In this document: positions 16,180 to 25,449 of the stretch, piece by piece
How positions within the stretch are numbered: the stretch's first letter is position 1
Layout of the letters: every line of letters starts with the position of its first letter
From: JBHJHP01 sp042219825
GTDB lineage: Bacteria > Bacteroidota > Bacteroidia > Bacteroidales > UBA5342
Assembly: GCF_042219825.1 (NCBI RefSeq)
Contig: NZ_JBHJHQ010000001.1
Coordinates: forward strand, 1 to 64,000
Length of the DNA stretch: 64,000 nucleotides
Direction of reading: 5' to 3'
The notes under the pieces: generated by a model
The model's input: the letters and a program-made list of their open reading frames with translations, nothing else
What the model was told of the DNA's origin: nothing
The model's database searches: none
Translations under genes and position numbers: made by a program

Positions 16180-17061
16180 ATGAAAGCAATTCATTTACTA
16201 TTAATTGTGTTATTGGCGTGTTCATCTGTAATGAATGCACAGTTTTTTCACGAAAGTTTTTTGACCTCAGACTTATACCAGGTTACCATGGGAGCTGAAG
16301 GAAATGATGGAAAGTCTGACTATTTTCAGCGCGTTACCAACGACAGCATTGATGTAAGTTACTCCGGAGCGGACAGTATCTTTTTCGCCTGTCAGGATAT
16401 CGACGATGGAGGCTGGGATGGGAGTTCAAGTCCTTCTCAATTAACCTGGAGCCACATTGATATTAAAGATATGGTCAAAGTACGCTTTGAAGGCCTGTTT
16501 GCTGAAGTAATCCAGGATGGCGGTGAGATTGACAGGACAGACGGCGTGGTCCTACAGTATAAAATTGATGACAATGACTGGGAAAATTTGCTGGTTCTGG
16601 CTAATGACGGATCCCAATACAATTCTTTAATGTACTGGGATACTGATTTTGATGCCATAGGGGATAGTACATGTATCTCTTCTGCGGAGGGAACGATGGT
16701 TAAACTTGAACAATCATTTTTTGTCTGGGGAGATTCGCTCGCGCTGAGAATCAGTGTAAATCTGAACAGTGGAAAGGAAGATGTGGCTTTTGATGAGTTT
16801 AAGCTGTTTGAAGAGAGTGTTTTAGATAAGGTTAAAACATCATTTGAAAAGCCTGGTTTTAGTTTGGTTGGAAGACACCTATATCTTACAGGAGATGACA
16901 TTAAAGACGTAAAAATTTATACCCTCAGCGGGAAACTGATAAAAGAACCAACCAACGACATAAATCCAATAACTGTTGACAATTTGACCAAAGGAGTTTA
17001 TATTATCAGAATAACGTCAGAATCGGGTGTCATCTCATCAGGAAAGTTTTTTATCCGATAG
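16180..17061 (+). CDS. Secreted protein with T9SS type A sorting domain
   Basis: A 293-residue protein with a signal peptide (1-20, ending MNAQ). A beta-rich body of about 190 residues carries no recognised catalytic motif. The C-terminal domain (about 225-293) resembles the T9SS type A sorting signal: KIYTLSGKLIK, LTKGVYIIRIT and GKFFIR. The T9SS would move it across the outer membrane and anchor it to the cell surface. The body (SQLTWSHIDIKD, DGVVLQYKIDDNDW, DEFKLFEE) looks like a lectin or jelly-roll fold of the kind found in surface adhesins; that is a guess. A near-palindromic hairpin follows it. Confidence 0.8.
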   Translation: MKAIHLLLIVLLACSSVMNAQFFHESFLTSDLYQVTMGAEGNDGKSDYFQRVTNDSIDVSYSGADSIFFACQDIDDGGWDGSSSPSQLTWSHIDIKDMVKVRFEGLFAEVIQDGGEIDRTDGVVLQYKIDDNDWENLLVLANDGSQYNSLMYWDTDFDAIGDSTCISSAEGTMVKLEQSFFVWGDSLALRISVNLNSGKEDVAFDEFKLFEESVLDKVKTSFEKPGFSLVGRHLYLTGDDIKDVKIYTLSGKLIKEPTNDINPITVDNLTKGVYIIRITSESGVISSGKFFIR

Positions 17062-17075
17062 ATTAATTCAACCTT

Positions 17076-17109
17076 TTATTACCGGTTACTTAAAAGTATC
17101 CGGTAATAA
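17076..17109. terminator. Long near-perfect hairpin after the T9SS protein gene
   Basis: TTATTACCGG and CCGGTAATAA form a 10-bp stem extended inside by TACTT/AAGTA. No T-run follows, so termination would rely on the stem or on AT-richness around it. Confidence 0.5.
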
Positions 17110-17166
17110 CTTGTGAGTTTAACTGACAGGAATTAAACAATTTACGAATCCTAGTGTTTTAGTTGC

Positions 17167-17556
17167 ATGACCCGCTGGTATGCGACAATATTACTCTCCG
17201 TATTTTTGTTCCAGGTATTACTTCCTGTATTTCCCTGGATTGAATATTATATGAATCATAAGTATATTGTTGAAAACCTATGTGAACAACGGGATCTGGA
17301 AGTTAATACCTGTAACGGATGTTGTCATCTTAAAAAGGAAATTAAAAAAGTTGCTCCCGAACCTGAAAAAACAGATAAGTCCACACCTGCTAACAGAATC
17401 AGCATTAAGCTTCGTTTTAACGATTACATTTCTGTGATAAAATGGACCAGACCTGATCAGCCGGCTGATGATTATGACTTTAATAAATCAAAGGATCTGT
17501 ATTCTTACTTATATCCTTCCTCCTGTTTCCATCCTCCTGAAGCGATTATTTCATAG
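17167..17556 (+). CDS. Small Cys-rich membrane-anchored protein of a copper-uptake locus
   Basis: A 129-residue protein with one N-terminal hydrophobic segment (about 7-24) and a Cys cluster C39...C49-x2-C52-C53-H54 followed by LKKEI. A similar CNGxCxLKK pattern recurs, from memory, in short Bacteroidota proteins beside metal-related TonB receptors. The rest is Lys/Glu/Pro-rich and probably flexible. No family name is offered. It comes 316 bp before a YtkA-like lipoprotein and an OprC-like receptor on the same strand, so periplasmic copper binding or delivery is a reasonable guess. Confidence 0.7.
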   Translation: MTRWYATILLSVFLFQVLLPVFPWIEYYMNHKYIVENLCEQRDLEVNTCNGCCHLKKEIKKVAPEPEKTDKSTPANRISIKLRFNDYISVIKWTRPDQPADDYDFNKSKDLYSYLYPSSCFHPPEAIIS

Positions 17557-17872
17557 GCAGGATCAATTCGAAAGTTATAAGGTAAATATTGTTTCGATTT
17601 TTTATATGGTTAGTTAATCGATCTGCATAAACCGTCCCTCTTTTAAAAGGAGGGTGGTCCTGACAGTAGTGTCAGCAGGATCGGGAGATTTAAAAACAGA
17701 AAGATTTACCCACCATGTTCAAATCGTCCGTCCCATTGTATCGGGATATTTTCTAATAAGTAGGAGAAATCATTATTATAACTGATCCTGATTTTGTTCA
17801 GATTTTTTCTGAAACATGATAAGGTATGCTGTAGATGCATACTATAAATTTAATTGAAATAATCATAATATA
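17557..17872. other. Intergenic region with two hairpins
   Basis: No gene is seen in these 316 nt. CCCTCTTTTAAAAGGAGGG (17636-17654) and CTGACA-GTAG-TGTCAG (17660-17675) are adjacent stem-loops. They could terminate the upstream transcript or set the ratio of the two copper-locus transcripts. Neither is followed by a T-run. Confidence 0.45.
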
Positions 17873-18691
17873 ATGAAATACAATGTTTTAAAATTATTTG
17901 GTGCATTGCTGTTGCCCACAGTGATGGTTTTATCTTCCTGTGAAAATAATGACATGGACCCAATCACCGAAACAGACATGATAACCATTGCCGAAGGCAT
18001 AAGTAATTCTGGTGATTATGCTGTAAAAGTACTGGCAGAAGATTCTCTTTTTGAAGGCTATAACAACCTCTACGTTTCACTGACTGAGGTTGGAACCGGA
18101 TCTGTGGTAAATGATGCAGAACTGCAGTTTCATCCTCTGATGGATATGATGACCAAAGTACATGCTGCACCGGTTGAAAATCCGGTACAGGCTGAACAGG
18201 GAGGAACGTATAAAGGTGCCGTAGTTTTTATCATGCCGTCTACCGGTGATATGGGATGGTCGCTTAAACTGACATTAAATGAAGCCGGTACAGCAGATAC
18301 GGTAAACTTTCAGCTTCCAAAAGTAAGGGCACTGAGTGAAGTGCGTAAAATAATGGTCGTATCAGATATTGACAGTACCGTTTATTTTGTGTCTTTGGTA
18401 TCACCGCTAAACCCGGAAGTTGGCATGAACGATATTGAGTTTTCCGTGCATTACAAGGAAAATATGATGAGTTTTCCGGCAGCCGATGATTTGTCCCTGG
18501 AGATTACACCGGAAATGCCTTCTATGGACCACGGTTCACCTAATAATGTTGATCCGCAGCGGACAGAAAAAGGCCACTATAAGGGAAAGGTAAACTTTAC
18601 CATGACAGGTTGGTGGCGTGTAAATCTCAACATAAAAAAAGGCGGACAAGTGGTAAAGGATAATGCATATTTTGATATTACCTTTCAGTAA
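17873..18691 (+). CDS. Lipoprotein with two YtkA-like domains
   Basis: A 272-residue lipoprotein (lipobox VLSSC, C23). Two related beta-sandwich domains follow, at about 35-140 and 150-272. Each has a YtkA/FixH-like pattern. The first carries FHPLMDMMTKVHAAPVENP; the second carries PEMPSMDHGSPNNVDPQ followed by GHYKGKVNFTMTGWWRVNL. The Met/His-rich loops (MDMMTKVH, MPSMDHG) are plausible Cu(I) ligands. It lies 11 bp upstream of an OprC-like TonB receptor, so it probably binds or hands on copper at the outer membrane. Confidence 0.82.
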   Translation: MKYNVLKLFGALLLPTVMVLSSCENNDMDPITETDMITIAEGISNSGDYAVKVLAEDSLFEGYNNLYVSLTEVGTGSVVNDAELQFHPLMDMMTKVHAAPVENPVQAEQGGTYKGAVVFIMPSTGDMGWSLKLTLNEAGTADTVNFQLPKVRALSEVRKIMVVSDIDSTVYFVSLVSPLNPEVGMNDIEFSVHYKENMMSFPAADDLSLEITPEMPSMDHGSPNNVDPQRTEKGHYKGKVNFTMTGWWRVNLNIKKGGQVVKDNAYFDITFQ

Positions 18692-18702
18692 ATAACACTG
18701 TC

Positions 18703-20754
18703 ATGAACAGATATATAATGGTAGTTCTGTACATTGTGGTTATGGCGAATATTAGTGGCCAGAATCCGGCGTACAGAACCAATGATACATTGTTAATCGA
18801 TGAGGTAAGGATTTCAGCATTTCAGCCTGTAAGCGACAGGTTGATGCTGAATTTCTACAAGACTTCACAATTTTCGTCTATTGATGATATAACGGCACGG
18901 CTTGGAGGTGTCTCTCTCATCCGGCGGGGAGCATATGCTATGGAACCTTTGATTCATGGTATGGGAGCAGGCCGGATAAACGTTACCATTGATGGGATGC
19001 ACATGTTCGGCGCCTGCACCGATAAAATGGATCCGGTAACATCGTATATTGAGCCGGTTAATTTGTCCTCAATTCAGGTTTTATCCGGGTCAGAGGGTAA
19101 CCGGATGGGCAGTACAGTTGGTGGTTCACTCAATTTAATTACGGAAGAACCTGTTCCGGGCGCGGGAGAATCATTCGGTGCAGAAGGCGGCCTTTCATAT
19201 TCTGAAAATTCGGGAGGAATTGATGGGAACCTGGCATTCTATCTGAATCAGGACCGGTGGGCACTCTTGTTCAGCACCACCACAAGGAATCATTCCGAAT
19301 ATCGTGACGGAAACGGAAAAACAGTACCTTTTTCACAGTTTTCAAAAAAAAATCTGCATGGGGCATTGGCGTATCAGCTTACAGATAAGCAACTGCTGCG
19401 GGCAGATGTAATCTATGATGATGCCCGAAATGTAGGATATCCGGCGCTTCCAATGGATGTGTCGCAGGCTACAGGTCAGATTTACAGCCTGGATTACAAA
19501 TTAGCTAATACAGGTAAGCTGGATTTGTTAAAAGTCAAGCTTTACGGGAATTCGGTATATCATCAGATGGATGATTCTCAGCGCGATTCGGTATTTTACC
19601 TGGAGACGGGCGATACCGTGGTAATGCGGATGGATATGCCCGGGTGGAGCAAAACGTTTGGTGCATATGCTGAAGCGGATTACCGGCTCGGTTCCAAGGG
19701 CCACTTATTTGTAAAGCTGGATAATTACCTGAATATGGCCAGGGCCGATATGACCATGCATATGCGTAATTTCAGTTCGCCTGGTGAACCACCCATGTAT
19801 GTGGAAACCTGGCCGGATATGCAGCGTTATGTATCGGGAGCATATGTCAGTTATACGCATGATTTAGGCGATAAGCTGGAACTGTTTGCTGATGCCCGTT
19901 TGGATTACAGTTCAACCTCGGTGACATCATTAGCGGGACAAAGACAATTCACTGTATTCGGTTATGACATTTCACAACCGGATTCCAGACTTGTAAAGGG
20001 AGGAAATATTAATCTGAAACTAAGACAGGATAAGCATTGGATACTCTATGCCGGAGGTGGTTACAGTGAACGTATTCCCGATATAACAGAACTGTACGGA
20101 TTTTATCTGTTCAATGCTTACGATGGATATGATTACATTGGAAATCCTGAACTGAAAAATGAATCGGCATTTGATGCCATACTAAAGCTGAGTTATACCG
20201 CAGATAAATTTAAACTGAAAGGGGAGGCCGGTTTGCATTTTATTCAAAACTATATCATGGGAATAACTAATTCATCCATCCCCAAAATGAACCTTTATGC
20301 CAGTGGTACAAGAATGTATCAGAACATTGACGGAGCACTGATATCCGGTAATTCACTATATATGCAGTGGCTTCCTGCAAAATTCTTTGGCATTGTATCA
20401 ACATTCAGGTATACTTATGGCAGGTTGTCATCGGGTGAACCGGTGCCATTGATCGAACCTTTTAAAAACTACACCACTTTTTATGTACAGAAGGATCAGT
20501 TTTCATTTCAGGCAGAAAATGAGTTGGCAGCAGCGCAGAACCGGATCAATGCTGCATATGGTGAGACTAAATCACCAGGGTATGATTTGATAAATCTACG
20601 TCTGTTATACGAAACTTACCTGCAACTGACGGAGGTAGAGCTTGGTGCCGGAGTGAATAATTTGTTAAACAAAACGTACAAAACACATCTGGACTGGGGA
20701 AATGTGTACCGGCCGGGAAGATCATTCTATGTGAGTCTTCGGATCAAAATATGA
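18703..20754 (+). CDS. TonB-dependent outer-membrane receptor, OprC/NosA copper type
   Basis: A 683-residue receptor with signal peptide, plug (about 30-150) and 22-strand barrel ending in an aromatic-rich strand (RSFYVSLRIKI). It has no N-terminal carboxypeptidase-like extension. The plug contains MFGACTDKMDPVTSYIEP, with C105-x3-M109, and the barrel contains YHQM, with H287-x-M289. Together these reproduce the CxxxM-HxM copper site described for Pseudomonas OprC. Function as a TonB-driven copper importer is therefore likely. It is the last gene of a small operon with a YtkA-like lipoprotein and, further upstream, a Cys-rich protein. Confidence 0.88.
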   Translation: MNRYIMVVLYIVVMANISGQNPAYRTNDTLLIDEVRISAFQPVSDRLMLNFYKTSQFSSIDDITARLGGVSLIRRGAYAMEPLIHGMGAGRINVTIDGMHMFGACTDKMDPVTSYIEPVNLSSIQVLSGSEGNRMGSTVGGSLNLITEEPVPGAGESFGAEGGLSYSENSGGIDGNLAFYLNQDRWALLFSTTTRNHSEYRDGNGKTVPFSQFSKKNLHGALAYQLTDKQLLRADVIYDDARNVGYPALPMDVSQATGQIYSLDYKLANTGKLDLLKVKLYGNSVYHQMDDSQRDSVFYLETGDTVVMRMDMPGWSKTFGAYAEADYRLGSKGHLFVKLDNYLNMARADMTMHMRNFSSPGEPPMYVETWPDMQRYVSGAYVSYTHDLGDKLELFADARLDYSSTSVTSLAGQRQFTVFGYDISQPDSRLVKGGNINLKLRQDKHWILYAGGGYSERIPDITELYGFYLFNAYDGYDYIGNPELKNESAFDAILKLSYTADKFKLKGEAGLHFIQNYIMGITNSSIPKMNLYASGTRMYQNIDGALISGNSLYMQWLPAKFFGIVSTFRYTYGRLSSGEPVPLIEPFKNYTTFYVQKDQFSFQAENELAAAQNRINAAYGETKSPGYDLINLRLLYETYLQLTEVELGAGVNNLLNKTYKTHLDWGNVYRPGRSFYVSLRIKI

Positions 20755-21037
20755 TTAAAAACATAACAATTATGTAATACGATTGATATTGTATATTAAA
20801 ATTAATTGCATGATATTTAAAGTTCAGTTACAATCACAAAATGAATACTATTGAACCCCGTATTTTGTGTAGTTTTGAACATCAGAATTAGAATGAAGAT
20901 ATGCATGGTGATTGCGGACAACAGCATGTTTCCAGCTGCTGATATTATTCATGTTTATTGCTTAAACTAATTCCGTTTCATAACTGTTGAATGTACAATC
21001 AGACAGGAATTTATATTTTAAACTAAACAAATAAAAC

Positions 21038-22627
21038 ATGAAGCACTTTAACAAATTATTTTTGGTAGTAGCCTTATTTGTCACAATGGGCTTACACGCA
21101 CAAAATCTTTTAGTCAATGGTGATTTTGAATCGTGGGTGGATGACAATACTCCTACCGGTTGGACGCATGTGGAAGGGATTACAAAAGAGGCAGATACAG
21201 ACAGTGTACACGGTGGATCTTTTTCTGCAAAGCATTCTGCAACGGGTTCAACAACGGATCTGGGACAGTTAATCACAGGAATTACTCCTGGGAAAAGTTA
21301 TACACTAACGGTATGGTATAAAGTTGATATAAATACTGGTGACGGAACTGATGCCAGAATCTGGTCTAAATGGTCAAAGGATGGTGTAAATGACAATGCT
21401 ACAGATGCAGATGTATTACAAGGTCCCGATGGCGGTTATTTTGATAATAATGGCGGTGTATGGAGTACATATTCAACAACCGTTATTGCCCCGGCAACAG
21501 CTAATGAGTTTTATTTTGAAGTTAGGGTTTATGGAACGGCTGTTGTTTATTGGGATGATTTTTCCTTTGTTGAAATTGCAAATGGTGCACCTTCAATTTC
21601 GAATATTACCTTATCTCCAGCACAAGATATTACAGCATCAGATGCGGTTACGGTAAGTGCAACAATAACGGATGATGGGGAACTGGATCTGACAAAAACC
21701 GGTCTTTTGTGGGGGACTGCTTCAGGTCAGACTATTAATCCGGTATTTATGACCAATGGTGGATCGGGTGATGTATTTACTGGTACTATTCCTGCCCAGA
21801 CAGCTGGTTCGACAATTTATTTTGTTGTTGGAGCACAAGATACAGAGGGTGAGATTTCTGCATCAACAGAAATGATGTACAAAGTTTATCCATTTACAGG
21901 TTCTCTTCCTTTTACTGAAGAGTTTAATTCAGACTTAGGCGGTTTTTATACGTACAGCGTTTCCGGCGATACTAAAAAATGGTATTATACAAATGGTTAT
22001 GCGGCAGCTAACGGTTATAACTCAGGTGATGAAGAAATAGATTATCTGATCACACCCGGATTCGATCTCACCGGTACTTCAGATGAGGTTATTTCGTACA
22101 AAACATGGCGTAAGTACGGTGTTGAAAGCGATGCAGATAATTTCCTGAAGTTATATTATTCAACTGATTATGCCGGCTTAGGTGATCCGTCAACCGCAAG
22201 CTGGACAGAAGTTACAGGTGCAACATTCCCTTCACTTGCAGAATCAGAAACATGGACTAAAACGGAAGATGTGGATGTTTCTATGGCAGATGGCAACAAT
22301 GTACATTTTGCATTTGTATATAAATATCAGGCAGGTAATTACGTGAGCTGGGAAGTTGACAGCGTGGTGATTAAAGAAAATCCGGATAATGCCATTCAGG
22401 GATTGACCTCGTCAGTTGGTGTCGCTTCGTATGCAAAGGATAATCTGAAGATCTTCTCCGATGCCTCTTATGATATTGCTGTTTACAGCTTATCAGGAAT
22501 GAAAGTTAAAGAATTCCGTAATGTAAGTCGTCAGGTAAATGTAACAGATCTTACCAAAGGTGTATACATGGTTACATTGGAAGATGCAAATGGTGCAAGG
22601 GCTGTACGGAAATTTATTAAGGAATAA
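21038..22627 (+). CDS. Multidomain surface protein with T9SS type A sorting domain
   Basis: A 529-residue secreted protein. A signal peptide (to about residue 21, LHAQ) is followed by a carbohydrate-binding-like jelly roll beginning NLLVNGDFESW (22-178). Next comes an Ig-like domain (about 183-285), then a choice-of-anchor-J-type domain beginning LPFTEEFNSDLGGF (about 290-450). A T9SS sorting domain (about 463-529; DIAVYSLSGMKVKEF, LTKGVYMVTLEDANG, RKFIKE) ends the protein. No catalytic domain is visible, so it is probably an adhesin or binding protein. A terminator follows. Confidence 0.85.
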   Translation: MKHFNKLFLVVALFVTMGLHAQNLLVNGDFESWVDDNTPTGWTHVEGITKEADTDSVHGGSFSAKHSATGSTTDLGQLITGITPGKSYTLTVWYKVDINTGDGTDARIWSKWSKDGVNDNATDADVLQGPDGGYFDNNGGVWSTYSTTVIAPATANEFYFEVRVYGTAVVYWDDFSFVEIANGAPSISNITLSPAQDITASDAVTVSATITDDGELDLTKTGLLWGTASGQTINPVFMTNGGSGDVFTGTIPAQTAGSTIYFVVGAQDTEGEISASTEMMYKVYPFTGSLPFTEEFNSDLGGFYTYSVSGDTKKWYYTNGYAAANGYNSGDEEIDYLITPGFDLTGTSDEVISYKTWRKYGVESDADNFLKLYYSTDYAGLGDPSTASWTEVTGATFPSLAESETWTKTEDVDVSMADGNNVHFAFVYKYQAGNYVSWEVDSVVIKENPDNAIQGLTSSVGVASYAKDNLKIFSDASYDIAVYSLSGMKVKEFRNVSRQVNVTDLTKGVYMVTLEDANGARAVRKFIKE

Positions 22628-22650
22628 TGTGTAATAACTTTTTACAATAT

Positions 22651-22686
22651 AAAAAGACTCCGGTATTCCGGGGTCTTTTTTGTTTT
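22651..22686 (+). terminator. Intrinsic terminator after the surface protein gene
   Basis: AAAAAGACTCCGG pairs with CCGGGGTCTTTTT (one G-T pair) across TATT, followed by a T-run. It could also serve the converging mntR-like gene from the other side. Confidence 0.85.
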
Positions 22687-22718
22687 AGGTTATGAGAGTG
22701 CGACTTAAAGCTGTTCGC

Positions 22719-23375
22719 TTACTTAACCGTAACTAAAATCTGCTGACTTACCTTTTCAGAAAGTGTGATGTTGTTCTGCTCATTATAACTAATGGTTATA
22801 CTTCTGTCAAATGCTTCTATCGAATCAATTGATATTTCCGTTCCCAGTGAAAGTTGTTTTGAATTTAACAACATCAGAAATTCTGATGAATCGTTTAACA
22901 TGGCAGAAATGATAACGATTTGTCCGGCTTTGCATTCGGAGAGAGGTACAAATGCAGGATGGATCATATTCCCGTTTTTATCAGGAATAGGAGATCCATG
23001 AGGATCGGTTTTGGGTGCCCCCAGCATTTCATCCATTTTATCAAAAAATACCGGAGAATCTATGTGTTCCACCTGTTCGGCTATGGCATGCACTTCTTCC
23101 CATCCAAATCCCATAACCGTTGTGAGAAACATTTCTGTAAGACGGTGTTTACGCAGGATAAGAGCTGCACTTCTTCTGCCTTTTGGTGTCAGCGATAATG
23201 GTTTATACTTTTCATAATTAACCAATCCCTGATTTTTTAGATTTTTTACCATGCTGTTGGCCGTGGGCAGTTTCACGTTTAAGTCGTGACTCAGATCTGA
23301 TAATGAAACACTTTCCTTTTCACCTGATAAGGCTAAAAGAGTTTTCAGATAGTTTTCTTCCGTATGAGATGCCAT
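22719..23375 (-). CDS. DtxR/MntR-family metal-dependent repressor
   Basis: A 218-residue regulator counted from the ATG at 23375 (MASHTEENYLKTLL), which aligns with the family start; an in-frame ATG ten codons upstream is less likely. It has an N-terminal winged helix (about 8-65), a dimerisation and metal-binding domain with HRLTEMFL, EEVHAIAEQVEHI and HGSPIP, and a C-terminal FeoA/SH3-like domain (about 140-218). It is divergent from an Nramp-type metal importer with 91 bp between the starts and an inverted repeat in that gap. It therefore probably represses mntH when Mn(II) or Fe(II) is sufficient. Confidence 0.9.
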   Translation of the reverse strand: MASHTEENYLKTLLALSGEKESVSLSDLSHDLNVKLPTANSMVKNLKNQGLVNYEKYKPLSLTPKGRRSAALILRKHRLTEMFLTTVMGFGWEEVHAIAEQVEHIDSPVFFDKMDEMLGAPKTDPHGSPIPDKNGNMIHPAFVPLSECKAGQIVIISAMLNDSSEFLMLLNSKQLSLGTEISIDSIEAFDRSITISYNEQNNITLSEKVSQQILVTVK

Positions 23376-23418
23376 TATTAATATGTTTGATAAAACTATA
23401 AACAATATTAAAATAAAA

Positions 23419-23438
23419 TTGTTAGAATAGTCTAATAA
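23419..23438. promoter_or_regulatory. Candidate MntR operator
   Basis: TTGTTAGA-N4-TCTAATAA is an inverted repeat with 7 of 8 matching arm positions. It lies midway between the divergent mntR-like and mntH-like genes. Confidence 0.5.
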
Positions 23439-23466
23439 TAAAGTAAGAAAATAAAAACATTCATAT

Positions 23467-25326
23467 ATGAAATCTGAGTCATTAAGTGAGGTGCATTCAA
23501 CCGTAAGAACCGATAAAAAAGGTTGGCGGAAGATTCTTGCATTTATTGGACCCGCTTATCTGGTAAGTGTGGGTTATATGGATCCCGGTAACTGGGCCAC
23601 CGATATTGCAGGTGGTTCCGCCTTTGGTTACAAGTTGATATGGGTCCTACTAATGTCGAACCTGATTGCAGTTTTGTTGCAGTCATTGAGTGCACGACTG
23701 GGCATTGTTCGCGGAATGGACCTTGCCCAGGCCTCTAAGAACGCTTATCCCAAATGGGCCAATATACCATTGTATATTCTGGCCGAAATAGCCATTGCAG
23801 CCTGCGATCTGGCTGAAATTGTGGGGATGGCGATCGGGTTGAACCTCTTGTTTGGTCTTCCGTTGATCTGGGGGATCAGTATCACGGCTTTTGACACATT
23901 GATTTTATTGTTTTTACTGAACAAAGGCATACGATCGATGGAGGCGTTTATCGTATCACTTGTATTCATCATCGGGTTATCTTTTTTGGTTGAAATGTTT
24001 ATTGTTTCGCCTGTTTACGGTGATGTTGTAAAGGGATTTGTTCCTTCAAACCTTAATGGCAGCGCTCTCTATATTGCCATCGGAATTATTGGTGCCACTG
24101 TAATGCCACATAATCTGTACCTGCATTCATCTCTGGTTCAAACCCGTAAATTTGACAGAAATAAAACGGGCATGAAAAGTGCCATTAAAATGAACCTGTT
24201 TGATACAACCATTGCATTAAACCTGGCATTTTTTGTGAATGCGGCGATCCTGGTTTTGGCAGCAGCAGCTTTTCATTACAACGGATTCTTCAAGGTAGCG
24301 GAAATTCAGGATGCATCAAAGCTGCTGGATAATCTGTTTGGTAAGGCGGCGCCAACATTCTTTGCTATTGCACTGATTGCAGCCGGGCAGAGCTCTACCA
24401 TTACGGGTACTCTCGCCGGACAAATTGTGATGGAGGGGCACCTTAACCTGAGGATCAGACCATGGTTACGGCGTTTGATCACTCGTCTGCTGGCCATCAT
24501 CCCGGCCTTGTTTACAATAATTTATTTTGGAGATGAAGCTCTCGGAAGTCTTTTGGTATTGAGCCAGGTAGTATTGAGCCTTCAGCTTGGATTTGCTGTG
24601 ATTCCGCTGATTCATTTTACCTCGGATAAGAAACAGATGAAAGGGTTTGCACTGAAATGGTGGGTGAAGGTACTGGCATGGCTCAGTGCTTCTGTGATTG
24701 TTTATCTGAACATTAAACTTGTTAAGGATGAAATAGCAGGCTGGATCAAAGAGTCTCAAAATCCGGTTTGGATCTACGTGATAGTAATTCCTTTGGCAGT
24801 GGCAAGCCTGGTTTTACTGTTCTATATTTTTATTCATCCGTTTTTTAAATCAGTTCCTAAACGCAGGCGCCAGCTACCTCATGGACGGGCACTGGAATTT
24901 GCTGAAGCTGAGGATATCAATTACAGGCATATTGGTATTGCCCTTGATTTTTCCGGAAGTGATATGAAACTGATAAAAAATGCTGTATATCAGGGAGGGA
25001 AAGATGCCACTTATACCTTTATTCATGTTGTGGAAAGTGCGGCAGCGCGTTATCTTGGTAAGAACACCATGGATTACGAAACACAGCTGGATAATGAGAG
25101 CCTGGTGCGGTATCAGAACAGTTTAAAGGAAAACGGCTATAAAGCAAAGTTGCAGATCGGTTTTGGTAATGCGGCAGTTGAGATTTCCAGGATCATTGAA
25201 GACAAGGATATTGACCTGCTGATTATGGGTGCTCATGGTCATAAAGGGATCAAAGACCTGGTATTCGGAACCACGGTGGATGCCGTGCGTCACAGGATTA
25301 AAATCCCTCTATTTATAATAAACTGA
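23467..25326 (+). CDS. mntH: Nramp-family Mn/Fe transporter fused to a UspA domain
   Basis: A 619-residue fusion. Residues 1-455 or so form an 11-helix Nramp transporter, with the metal-binding DPGN (39-42) in TM1 and MPHN (213-216) in TM6, which bring Mn(II) or Fe(II) in with protons. A cytosolic universal stress protein domain occupies about 475-619, with LLIMGAHGHKGIKDLVFG near the end; its G-x2-G-x9-G-(S/T) nucleotide motif is only partly matched (GAHGHKG then GTT). The fused domain could sense ATP or stress and gate transport. A DtxR-type repressor is encoded divergently. Confidence 0.93.
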   Translation: MKSESLSEVHSTVRTDKKGWRKILAFIGPAYLVSVGYMDPGNWATDIAGGSAFGYKLIWVLLMSNLIAVLLQSLSARLGIVRGMDLAQASKNAYPKWANIPLYILAEIAIAACDLAEIVGMAIGLNLLFGLPLIWGISITAFDTLILLFLLNKGIRSMEAFIVSLVFIIGLSFLVEMFIVSPVYGDVVKGFVPSNLNGSALYIAIGIIGATVMPHNLYLHSSLVQTRKFDRNKTGMKSAIKMNLFDTTIALNLAFFVNAAILVLAAAAFHYNGFFKVAEIQDASKLLDNLFGKAAPTFFAIALIAAGQSSTITGTLAGQIVMEGHLNLRIRPWLRRLITRLLAIIPALFTIIYFGDEALGSLLVLSQVVLSLQLGFAVIPLIHFTSDKKQMKGFALKWWVKVLAWLSASVIVYLNIKLVKDEIAGWIKESQNPVWIYVIVIPLAVASLVLLFYIFIHPFFKSVPKRRRQLPHGRALEFAEAEDINYRHIGIALDFSGSDMKLIKNAVYQGGKDATYTFIHVVESAAARYLGKNTMDYETQLDNESLVRYQNSLKENGYKAKLQIGFGNAAVEISRIIEDKDIDLLIMGAHGHKGIKDLVFGTTVDAVRHRIKIPLFIIN

Positions 25327-25449
25327 TATATCCGTTTAAAATCATTAAAATTTATCATTCAAATCAATGAATTTCATAACTTTAGATCACTTGTAATAAA
25401 AGATTCAATCCCGCTGAAACAGACAGAAATTGAACTTAAAACGATTTGA

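Noticed and set aside
23376..25326. Separate UspA gene downstream of Nramp
   Set aside because: The reading frame is continuous with no internal stop, so it is one fused protein.
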